Assembly: GCA_963556495.2 (NCBI GenBank)
Contig: OY747714.1
Location: 51,917,541 to 51,981,540, forward strand
From: Valencia hispanica
Taxonomy: Eukaryota > Chordata > Actinopteri > Cyprinodontiformes > Valenciidae
Direction: 5' to 3'
Length of the DNA: 64,000 bases
The notes under the pieces are model-generated. The model ran no database searches. It was not told the DNA's origin and worked only from the letters and a program-made list of their open reading frames with translations. The position numbers and the translations under genes are program-made. Shown here piece after piece: positions 11,615 through 22,220 of the stretch; the stretch's first letter is position 1; every line of letters begins with the position of its first letter.

Positions 11615-11830
11615 AAAGATGTCAAAGTGGCGTAAATACTTATTTGGGTGCCAAGGAAACATGCCTCTTTTAAGTTTCCACAGGATGACATGGTTCGTAA
11701 GAAGTGGTTTGACTTTGTGTTTGGTAACCAACCGAGGCCAAAAAAGATGTGCTATCTTTGCTTAAATCAACTTGCACAACTTATGTAAACAACGTCAGAG
11801 TCCGACTCCGTGCTGCGATGATGCACGGTA
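11615..11830 (+). pseudogene. Second THAP-like transposon fragment, frameshifted
   Basis: Plus-strand translation gives MSKWRKYLFGCQGN from 11619. After a frame change it gives FPQDDMVRKKWFDFVFGNQ and then a cysteine-rich CYLCLNQL, the layout of a THAP finger in transposases. At least one frameshift and early stops break it. The flanks at 11300-11610 and 11830-11990 probably belong to the same decayed transposon. Confidence 0.45.
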
Positions 11831-12465
11831 TGTGACGAACTGAAGGGGGCGTGTCAGAAAGAGTAGGAGGAGCTTAGAGAGGCACAGGCGAAAATCAAGG
11901 GGTCCAATACGGAAGTGCATTTCTTTAAGGTGGATTTGGATATATGACGGACTTTAAAAAGACTTAAGGTGACAATTTAATTGGAGTGTTCTATAGAAGG
12001 GTAATATGTGCCTGGAAGAAGCATAATACCTCCCCTTTAATTATTAAAGCTTATACTTTAAAAGTCATTGTCATTATTCCACATATATATATATATGTAG
12101 TAACCTGCTGTTCAAAGGACGCCAAGAACTTATTCCTTCATCTATTGTTTAATTATCTCAGCCTCATCAGGCAGGTAATCATAAACATCAACTGAGACTG
12201 AATTATTTGGATATTATTATTATGATTTCCCGGATCCCAGGATGGTGCCCCAAACCTGGTAATTTTGACCTAAATTACTAATTTGAATTTGTTAAACCAA
12301 TTGCTGTAAAACACAGGTGAGAAGCTCCAGGTGAGGACATGGTTAAAGGCTCATAGAGTAACCATGGAGATGTTTCTACAGACCAGGAGCTCGGAATGAT
12401 CACATGACCCGTTGGACTAAACAGCAGGAAGTTTAATATGTCGGCGTGATGTCACAGCAACGACA

Positions 12466-14456
12466 TCATCCCTCCGTGAGGTCATCGTTGAAGTAGACCA
12501 AGATGGCGGGGATGAAGAGGTCTCGGTCCAGCCTCAGCTCCTCCAGCTCCCGGTCGTCGTCCATGACGCCGTTCTCGCTCAGCGTCTTCTTCATGTCCAG
12601 GACGTCTCCGTGGTGCTTCCAGGTGTAGCTGTGGGCGTGGCCGTTGTAGCGCAGGTAGCGCTGCAGGATCTCCTCCAGAGTCTCCTCAGAGCACACCTGA
12701 GGAATCAGGAGGGGCTCTGTGAGGCGGGAACATCCAGACTCCGTTACCCAGAGTGCACCTGGAGGCGAGGCCTGACCTCCAGCAGCTGCTCCTGGGAGGT
12801 CAGCGTGTGGACGACCCGGAGCCAGCGGGTCTTGGCCGACAGCAGCCCCACCTCGTAGCTGCGGTCCTTCCACCAGGGCTGGCCCAGGTCGCTGTCCCAG
12901 TCGGAGGCGGGGCCTCTGGGCGGGACGTGGACGAAGCGCCCCCTGGGGGTGTAGTACCGCTCACAGCAGGTCACTGGGTCCACAAACCTCCGGATCTGGA
13001 GACCATAAAACATCTCCGCTCAGCTGGCGGTGGGTCAACACCTCTAAAAAAAACTTTATTAGAAGAGACGTTAGAACACAGAGACACGGAAAGGAGAGCA
13101 GAACTGGGTCAGAACCCTGTAGAACCTGCAGCTCCAGCTGCTCACTGGGTTCCTGATGCCTCGTCCACATGTAGCCGGGTATCTCACAAAGCAAAGATAT
13201 TTATCTACGGTTCGGTCCATCATCCACACGAAAACGCAGATTTACAGCACCGAAAAAACGATTCTTTCTGAAAACCTCCTTCCAAAGTGAAGATCTGCTT
13301 TTTCTCCGTTTTTGCATGTGGACAGAAAAAAACGGAGTTTTCGGCTCTGCAGCGTCACTTTCCACGATAAAAATGCTCCAACATCACATGTTTGAGCTGT
13401 TTCCACTCAGAAACATAATGTATGCCCTCAGAGACGTGTCGGCATCATCGATCGTCCAAATGGTTTCTGTTTGCTTGTTTTTACAAGCCTAATTAATGCT
13501 GTATGTAGAAGGTAGAACATAGAGTGGATAGGATCTGGGGGAACTACCGCCCCCTACAGGTTTGGCATGTCTATGAATGTGCTTAACAACGCACTGATGC
13601 GTTTAGGTGGGGACAGATTTTTTTCAAAACGAGGTGGTGAGAATATTCGTTTTTTAAAACCCCGGCTACGTGTGAACATGGCCTTGGTCTGCATGATGAA
13701 CCAGAACCAGAACCTCTGGTTCCTGATGGGGGGGCTTCTGGAGACAACTATATTTAGGGGTACCAGAGAAAAGGGGTTGAATAAATGGTTCCTTGTTTCC
13801 ATCACAGTGATTGAACCTTGGCGGACCGACACTCACGTCTCCGGTTCTGGGGTCAAACCAGCTGCTGATGTCCTTTCCGGCGCACTCCAGGATTGGCAGC
13901 AGCAGAACATCTCCTGCAGACAGGAACGCATCATCACAGACGGTCACCGTGGAGACGGTCACCGTGGAGACCACCCAGCAGGAGGATAACCAGAGAGGAG
14001 CATCCTGGTGGAACCAGATGTTCCTCCATCATCCAGATATTAACCCTGAGCTGCTCTATGGTTATTATGGGATGCTGGAAGATAAAAGCCTCCAGGAGAA
14101 AAACAGCCTGCAGGTAATAATGGCCGCCAACAGGTGGCGCTTTTGTACCATTTCAAGGAGATTGTCCAAAGAGACTTTAGGTCTACATGTTTCACCAGAG
14201 ACACTGAGGAGCTTCTGGTGCTTTAACTAGGACATCAGTAAGGAGCTGCTGGGAGGTTTTACTGGGTAACCATGACTCCCAGAACCAGAACGTCTCTCCT
14301 CCAATCATCAGCCGATACCTGCAGCCTGAACTCACCTGGGTAGCGGCTCATCAGCGAGCTCAGGTCACACACTCTCCCCAGGAAGGACACCCACAGGTCG
14401 GCTGAGGTGCAGTGAGACGCCACCTCCGAGGGGGTGAAGTACCGGGGCCGCTTCAT
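12466..14456 (-). CDS. cyb5d1: Cytochrome b5 domain-containing protein 1
   Basis: Coding exons, minus strand: 14456-14336, 13913-13837, 12995-12777 and 12696-12466, with stop 12466-12468. All have GT-AG sites and consistent phases, giving 215 residues against about 228 in human CYB5D1. Family blocks in order: [11 protein letters not shown] and [10 protein letters not shown] (cytochrome-b5-type fold), [53 protein letters not shown], then [18 protein letters not shown] and the ending [14 protein letters not shown], almost identical to human. Vertebrate CYB5D1 is linked to ciliary function; nothing here shows that directly. The chosen ATG gives MKRPRYF; an acceptor-like site just upstream leaves room for an extra 5' exon. 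Intron 2 contains a MITE-like element, and a repeat sits just upstream of exon 1. Confidence 0.93.
13163..13682. mobile_element. Non-autonomous DNA transposon in cyb5d1 intron 2
   Basis: The left end gtccacatgtagccgggta (from 13163) is mirrored by ccccggctacgtgtgaacat at the right end (to about 13682). Further matching inverted stretches include aaaacgcag on the left and gcgtttaggtggg on the right. It is about 0.5 kb with no long coding frame. A degenerate atgcct/atggcct flank may be the target duplication but is not convincing. Confidence 0.55.
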
Positions 14457-14467
14457 CACCTGGACCC

Positions 14468-14622
14468 GGATAAACCGGGTTAAACTGGTATAAACTGGGA
14501 TAAACTGGGTTAAAAATGGGTAAAAACTGGGATAAACCGGGTTAAACTGGTATAAACTGGGATAAACTGGGTTAAAAATGGGTAAAAACTGGTATAAACC
14601 GGGTTAAACTGGGATAAACTGA
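14468..14622. repeat. Minisatellite upstream of cyb5d1 exon 1
   Basis: Repeated words gggataaactgggttaaa, aatgggtaaaaactgg and tataaaccgggttaaactgg make a compound array with a period of about 55-75 bp. It is adjacent to the presumed start codon on the minus strand. Confidence 0.85.
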
Positions 14623-14829
14623 GGAGCAGAGGCAAGTTTGAACCGTCAGAAAGAAGCTCCTCTCCCAGGAAGTCGGTTAGTTGTGACGTTGCTATGGCAA
14701 CAGGAGGGGCGGCGCTAATCTCTTTGTTTACCTTCCTGACTGAAGGGGCTGATGGGAGTTGTAGTGAAACACCAGAACCCAACGTTTGGGCCTCCTGGTT
14801 CAGTTTCTACCCCTTTATTTTTCTAGTGA

Positions 14830-15600
14830 TAAAATTATATTAAGATAATAAATTTATAAAGTTTAAGCTATGTAAGAAGAACGAGTTATTATAAAATTAT
14901 TAATAAAGATAAAAACGACAAGTAGCAAAACAACCCAAATATTAACTATGTTTAATTCAAACAAAGTAAAAATATAATGTTTAACTGAAACCAGATCAGG
15001 TCCTGTGGTTCCTAAAACCCAGTCGGGTCTGGTTCTGGATCAGCGAGTCCGACTCGGTCATCTTTGGATTTAAAGCAGCCGGTTCTGATCAGCCAACATC
15101 TGGGTCCAAACTCCTTCTGCCACCTGAAGATGAATTAATTCATTTTTAAAACCCAAAGTCCGGCCTGAAGGTTCCTCAGTCTGGGATGTTCTGAGGAGCT
15201 CTATCAGCTGCTGGTTCTGGTCCACTGGGTTTTGTCCATCATCTACCAGAACATCTTACAGCTCTTCATGGCCCACCGAGCCAGAAGCTCCAGTACCTGC
15301 TTTAACTTCCAGAATATTTCAGAACCTCAGCAGAACCGCAGGCTGATCTCCATCATAGCAGACCAAGTAGTGACCCCACATACTGTCCATTCGGCCCATA
15401 ACTCTGGATTTAAACCCTTTTTATCGGTTTGATTCTATATTCTCACTGTCTTAGAAACTGAATGTTGGTATTTTTATTAACTGTGAAGCAGAATTATCTC
15501 AATTAAGCACAAATAAAACATAAATCAGTGTCTAATCAACCAATTCTCTTCCACTTATTGAATAAAATGACATGTTCCAAAACTTAATAATCTATAGATT
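14830..15600. other. Intergenic region, no gene seen
   Basis: AT-rich stretch (14820-14990) followed by unique-looking sequence. Short frames such as 15232-15432 have no recognisable domain. It separates the divergent genes cyb5d1 and plod3. Confidence 0.6.
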
Positions 15601-15780
15601 CGCTCCTGTTCTGCTCTGGAAGACGGTGGGAGTCGAACCAGCAACTGTTTACCTGATAATTAACTGATTTGCTTTAATATAAGCCCAGATCAGATCTGCT
15701 GGATCTATCAGAGGAGGAGGAACCCTGACATGTAAAAGCTTCATATTTCTGTAATAATCCTGTATCTCAGGGTCTCATCC

Positions 15781-16141
15781 TCTCCGGGTCTCTCCGTGGA
15801 ATGTCACACGTGACGTGGCACAGATTCAGATCTTTTTCACGAACTTTCTCCAGTCGGACAAATCTCAACAGATCCCTCTCTACCGCCGCCTCCATCTGTC
15901 GGCCTCTCATTGGTTCAGCGCCCTGTCAGTTAAACATTCTGCGCTTCTGATTGGCTGAATCCCGAGGACGGCCTCCGCTGCGGTCTGTGTTGATGTTGGA
16001 AATCTCGCAGCTGAAGCATCGCGACATCTGGACCGTAGGAAGCAGAAGGAGTGAGATTTGGTCTTAGAGAAGAAGCGGACCAAGTAACGGTTCTGTTCTG
16101 CCGAACCAAGCGGGTTCTGACCGGGTAACAAAGCGGAAAAC
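15781..16141 (+). promoter_or_regulatory. Probable plod3 promoter with E-box/UPRE and CCAAT boxes
   Basis: The 360 bases before the plod3 start codon hold CACGTG at 15807-15812 overlapping TGACGTGGCA at 15811-15820. TGACGTGG is the core of the XBP1/ATF6/CREB3L-type unfolded-protein-response element. Two inverted CCAAT boxes (ATTGG) lie near 15909 and 15949. The region is CpG-rich from about 15880. This suits an ER-resident secretory-pathway enzyme; function is inferred from motifs only. Confidence 0.5.
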
Positions 16142-19100
16142 ATGGCCTCCTTTCGGCTTCTCTGCCTCGCTGCTGTCTGCTTCCTGAGCTCCGCGTGGGC
16201 CGAACAGCGGAAGGTCGCTCCAGGTAAGGCCGCCTCTCACGCCCCTCTGGTCGGCCAGAAGGAGAACGGTGAGCCGCTGGAGCTCCGGAGCCGCCGGAAT
16301 CTGGAGAAAAGTGGAGAAAATCAGATAAATTCTGGGCGACACCGTCAGAAATCAGAATATTATGAATAAATAAGACATAAACTATGAAATTAACAAGAAT
16401 CTGAGGCTGATAAACGTTAGATAAAGAGTTTATTCCTGATTTAATCAAAACTGAATAAAAATGGAGGCATTTTAGGTCAGGATGGAAAAAGATAGAAAGT
16501 CCTGCTTCTGGGATGGATCACGGGTCTGCAGAACCGATCAGAACTCCTTCATAAGCTTCTGGGTCGCATACAGGCGGGCCAGGACATGATTCCGGTCCAG
16601 TTCGGTTGATTTTAGGATAAATTATAATTTTATAACAATCTTTTTTTAAAGCGGACCGATCCGAACCTCTGATTGGTTCTGCCTTAATAACAGTTAATAA
16701 TATGTAAAGTCATTAATAATGAATATGTTTGTATTGGTGCTGAGGTGAATGAATCAGTTTGGTTCAGGAATCAACCATAAATCAGCAGTGAAGTATTTCT
16801 TCTTCTGTGGTTTTAAATGTGAAAGCTTCTTCTTCTACTGATTCTAAAACGTATTTCAGGTGTTTTTATCCTCCTGTAGAACAGATAAACATGAATAAAT
16901 ATTGAGATTAATGAATGGTGGGTTATCAGACTTCTGCTGAACCAGAACCATCCTCAGTCTGGTTCTAATCCTGGAGATCCACAGGATCAGAACCAGGAAC
17001 CCTGGAGGACCATGAAGGTCCTGGGTCAGACCTGCTGGGACCCGTCCTCCATGAACAGAGAGATGACCAGGAGCCCATCCATCCTCAGCAGAACCTCCTC
17101 TCTCCTCCATCATCATCATCATCATCAGTTCACCTTTGACCTCCCTGCAGCTCTGGGTTCCTGTTAGAACCTACTGGTCCATCCCAGTAGAGTAACACCT
17201 CCTCCTCAGATCCTCCAGGTTTCTGGTTTCAGAGGAAACATGGACAAGGAGGCTTTTGTCTCCACTGCTCCTCTTCGTCCTCCTCTTCCTCCTCTTCCTC
17301 CTCCTCCTCCAGCTTCAGAGCAGCAAGATGTTGACCACCAGGACGAACATTTGGTCCAGGCAGCAGAAGACGTCTATATGACAGAACCCAGTTTGGGGTT
17401 TATTGATCCCAGAGGGAGATTAAGTGTTATTGTAGCTCAGATTAATCAGTTCTTCTAGGAGTGGCTTGAGATGCTGATTGGCTGTGGGCTGGATGGATCT
17501 CCTGTAGCAGTCTGTGTTGCAGCAAAACTGACCCTTTGTTTTCTCGCTCCTCTTCCAGGGTTCTTGCAGCATCTAAAAATGTGTAAAATTTATAGCTTTA
17601 AATTTAAGGCCTTTTAAAAAAGCATTAATAACATAGGTTTTCATAAAAGGTCTTTTTAAATTTAATTTGATCAAGTCTTAAATGTTTACTTTGTTTTTTC
17701 CAAAGAAGCTCTAGTCATATAAAGTAAAAGATCATATTCTGAAGCTGTCTGCCTTTCTGAGGGGCTCTGATAGCTCCTGGTATCTGCTGAGTAAACAGCA
17801 ATGCTACAATAACGTAAATATAATCTGCTTTGATAACTAAATATATAATATATATTTCTGGTCCTTTCAGTTTTTTTGTTGATGCATCATGTTGGTCTTT
17901 GATTTCATTCTTAATAGTCTTAAAAGGTCTTAACTTTCTGACCCCTTCAGATCTCTGTCTGCTCACACAGACCTGAGTCCTGGCAGTCGGGATATGATGC
18001 TGCAGCCATGTCTCAGTAAAACACATAACACTGCATTCCCCATACTCTGGCTGAGTCTTTGTAAGGGCTTGGAGTTCATCCATCTTCTTAGCCAGTGATC
18101 TTATGTTGCCCATTATGATCGGTGGAAAGGATGGTTTGAACTTCCTCCTTCTCTCTCTCCTCTCTGCTCCTGCTCTGCATCCACGCCTCCTCCTTCTCAA
18201 CTCATCTGTAGCTTCAGTTGAGGTAGTATTTCAGCTCTTGCGATATTAATCAGCTGCTTCCTCGTTGCCATGGTTACGCATCATAATAAATGATTGAAAA
18301 GTGAAAAATTAAGAGGAAAAAAATCCTTCCAGCTTCACAGCATCAAGAACGCTATATGCAGCCGCCTTACAACTCGCTAATGTTGGAGTGTAACTTTGAC
18401 TCACCCTGATGTTTATTTTCCTCCTGAACACATCATCCCACAGTACTTTCACTGCCACCACCGTGCTCGGTCCTCAGTGTTTGGCTCCCAGCACTGAGTG
18501 TCTGTCTGTGTCTGTGTAGAGAAGCTGCTGGTTCTGACCGCCGCTACCGAGGAGACGGACGGGTTCAGGCGCTTCATGAGGACCGTCACGCAGTTCAACT
18601 ACACGCTGAAGGTGAGGACGGGACCGAGGAGCCGGTTCTGGACAGAGGAGCCGGTTCTGGACTGGGGAGTCGGCTCTGAAGCTGGGAGCCGGTTCTGGAC
18701 CGAGGAGCCGGTTCTGGACAGAGGAGCCGGTTCTGGACCGGGGAGCCGGTTCTGGACTGGGGAGTCGGCTCTGAAGCTGGGAGCCGGTTCTGGACCGGGG
18801 AGTCGGTTCTGGAGCTGGTTCTGGACCGAGGAGCCGTTTCTGGAGCTAGTTCTGTAGCTGGTTCTGAACCAGGGAGCCGGTTCTGGAGCTGGTTCTGAAC
18901 CAGGGAGCCGGTTCTGGAGCTGGTTCTGGACCGAGGAGCCGGTTCTGGAGCTGGTTCTGGACCGAGGAGCCGGTTCTGGAGCTAGTTGTGGAGCTGGTTC
19001 TGAACCAGGGAGTCGGTTCTGGAGCCGGTTCTAGGCCGAGGAGCCGGTTCTGGACCGGGGAGTCGGTTCTGGAGCTGGTTCTGGAGCTGGGAGCCGGTTC

Positions 19101-20142
19101 TGGAGCTGGGGAGCCGGTTCTGGACCAAGGAGCTGGTCCTGGACCAGGGAGCCGGTTCTGGAGCCGGTTCTGGACCGAGGAGCCGGTTCTGGACCGGGGA
19201 GCCGGTTCTGGAGCCGGTTCTGGAGCTGGGAGCCGGTTCTGGAGCTGGGAGCTGGTTCTGGAGCCGGTTCTGGACCCGTTCTGACCTGCCCTGCCCTGTG
19301 TCCAGGTGCTGGGTCTGGGGGAGGAGTGGAAGGGCGGAGACGTGGCCCGGACGGTGGGAGGAGGTCAGAAGGTCAGGTGGCTGAAGAAGGAGCTGCTGAA
19401 GTTCTCTGAGGACCAGGATCTGGTCGTCATGTTCGTGGACAGGTAACCTGAGAGATGTTCACCCCGCCCTGTTCCTCTCTGTTCACTCAGAAACCTGACT
19501 CACCTGGCCCACTTCCCCCACCTACCTGTCGGTGGGTGGAGCTCTGTAACCTGGTAGATGTGGGCCAGACCGGTTCTGGTTTGGACCCAGAGGAGCTGCT
19601 GTAGACACCTGAGCCTGCCAGACAAGACTCAGGGACAAACAGGAGCTCTAAACCTGCTGCTATTGGTCCTTTAATCAGGTCAGCCCACCCCCTGCTGACC
19701 AAGCAGCCAATCAGAGAGCACATTTCCTGTCGTCCTACGTTTATTAAACCTGAAATATTCATATTTTTATTTTATTTAACCAGGATAAAAACTCATTGAG
19801 ATTAAAAATTTATTTTTCAAGAGTGTCCAGAGACATAAATGGAGGGGGCGGAGCTCTTAATGATAGTGGGAGGAGCTCCCAGGATCTCTCCATCCACTCG
19901 TTAAACACGGTGTATTATGGGATGGTTTTTATATCAGAGCTGGGTTAGAATGGCCTAGTCAAAGTCCAGACCTGCTCTGTAGAACGATGACCCTGCAGCT
20001 GGAGGTTCTACAGAACCGAGCCAGGATGGATACAGGCCAGTAGCAGTGATTAAATCTGGGTCCGTTTCTCTCCACGGTTCTGGATCAGGTCACATGACTT
20101 AGCTGGATCTGATTGGACCGAACCGGACCTTCTAACCGGGCC

Positions 20143-20173
<31 letters not shown>

Positions 20174-22175
20174 CTACGACGTGATCTTTGCTTCCGGACC
20201 AGACGAGCTGCTCTCCAAGTTCTGGTCTCTGGGTCACAGGGTCGTCTTCTCGGCCGAGGGGTTCTGCTGGCCCGACCAGCGCCTGGCCTCCAAGTACCCC
20301 GAGGTGCATTCTGGGAAGCGCTACCTGAACTCTGGAGGTGAGCTCCTGGGAGCCCGGTGTTGGGGTCCAGGTTCTGGTTCTGGTTCTGATGGTCTCTGTG
20401 TGTCCAGGGTTCATCGGGTTCGCCTCGGACCTCAGCGCCATCGTCCAGCAGTGGCGGTTCAAGGACCACGACGACGACCAGCTGTTCTACACCAAGATCT
20501 ACCTGGACAAGAAGCAGAGGGTAACCCAGGCCGGTTCTGGTTCTGGTTCTGGTCTCAGCTGCTCTGATTAAGAGGTTCTGCTGTGTCTTTCAGACCCAGT
20601 TCAACATGACTCTGGACCACCGCTCCAGGATCTTCCAGAACCTGAATGGAGCCATCGGTGAGTCTCCAGCCCTGAAAGGACCGGTTCTGGACCGGTTCTG
20701 TGGTTCCGGGCAGGACCGACCTGTCCAGAACCGGTTCTGAGGGTCACAGCGACCCAGACTGGACCTCAGGAGGTCCGGTAGAACCCCCGATCCCTCCTGG
20801 TAGAACCAGAACCATCAGCTCTGACCCGACTCTCTGACCCACAGACGAGGTCGTCCTGAAGTTCGAGAGGTCAAAGGTCAGGGTGAGGAACGTGGCCTAC
20901 GACACGCTTCCTGTCGTCATCCATGGCAACGGCCCCACCAAGGTAACCGACCAATCACAGGCCTCCTCTGGCCCCATGTGACTCTCTGAACAGGAAGGCT
21001 TGTTTCTGCCTCCACCGGTTCCACTGATAGTAACGAATAATTATGGGATGTTTATCAGACGGCCAACAGGACCAGATATCAGGAGGAGAAATATGGATCA
21101 TAAATCAATAAACAGTTTATTACTGGAAACACTGTAGAGTTTAAATTAATTATCGGTTCATCGTTTAATATGAATATTAACATTCATATGAACTACTGTG
21201 GGGAGTTCAGGTTTCTGACTATACCGGCCTACCGCGATGGCGCATTTTGATGATGTCATCAAGGAGGATACATACTGATGTGTTTGTCTTTACATATTGC
21301 AAGTTTAAAATTAGTTGTTTTCCATTTAATGGGGTGGAAAGAACTGTTGAACTTGAAGCAATTTTCATTCAAATATGTGCAGCTTTATTTTTTTGCGATT
21401 ATTAAATTTATAAATTATTAACCAGGAAATCTGACCATTTTAAACTTTGTTTATTTTTATAACATTTAGCTTTTAATTTATTTAAAATATCTTCATCTTT
21501 ATGTTTTTTTGGAAAAAAAGATTAGAATATTTTTAAAATGCATTTTGCACAATAAATGTTCTTTAAATGACATTCTGAACTTTTTAGAAGTCGTTGTTCT
21601 GCTGTAATGTATCTGGACAGTGAGAATGTTCATGTCATTTTGACATGTATAAAGAAAATAATATATCGTTACCGCACACGCTTTAGATCATATCACAATA
21701 TAGTTTTGAGGTCCTATCGCTCAGCCCTAGTCCAGATGATTATTAATCTGCTCTTTGTGTAAATCTGGTCGGTTTGTGTTTAGGTTGGGCCATATGGAAA
21801 ACATTTATATCACGTTTATTTTTCCCTTTCTATTCTGAAAAATAAATCGCAAATCTCAGAAAAGTTTTACAAAGTCGATTTTATTTCAGTCAACCCTTCT
21901 GGGAGTTCAAAGTCCAAATAAAGGACTTACTGGGAAACAAGATGGCTGACATCACTATGATGTCACCAATGCACCCAAGAGATGCAGTGGAGACATTTAT
22001 TTTCCTAATATCCCAAACGTTCAATCTTCATAATTATAAAATATGATAAATCTATATAATTGGTACGTTGCCCAGCCCTACTTTGTTCAAAATCTCCAAC
22101 TTTATTTAAAACAAGACAAGGGGACGACAACCAGAGCTGGCCTGCAGTAATAATCCGTCCTCTGTCTGGTCTCTG

Positions 22176-22220
<45 letters not shown>

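Noticed and set aside
15625..15650. tRNA gene (GGTTCGACTCC B-box on the minus strand)
   Set aside because: The T-stem does not pair and no A-box or acceptor stem is found.
15907..16448. Minus frames of up to 172 codons over the plod3 first exon
   Set aside because: Antisense shadows of the CpG-rich promoter and signal-peptide exon.
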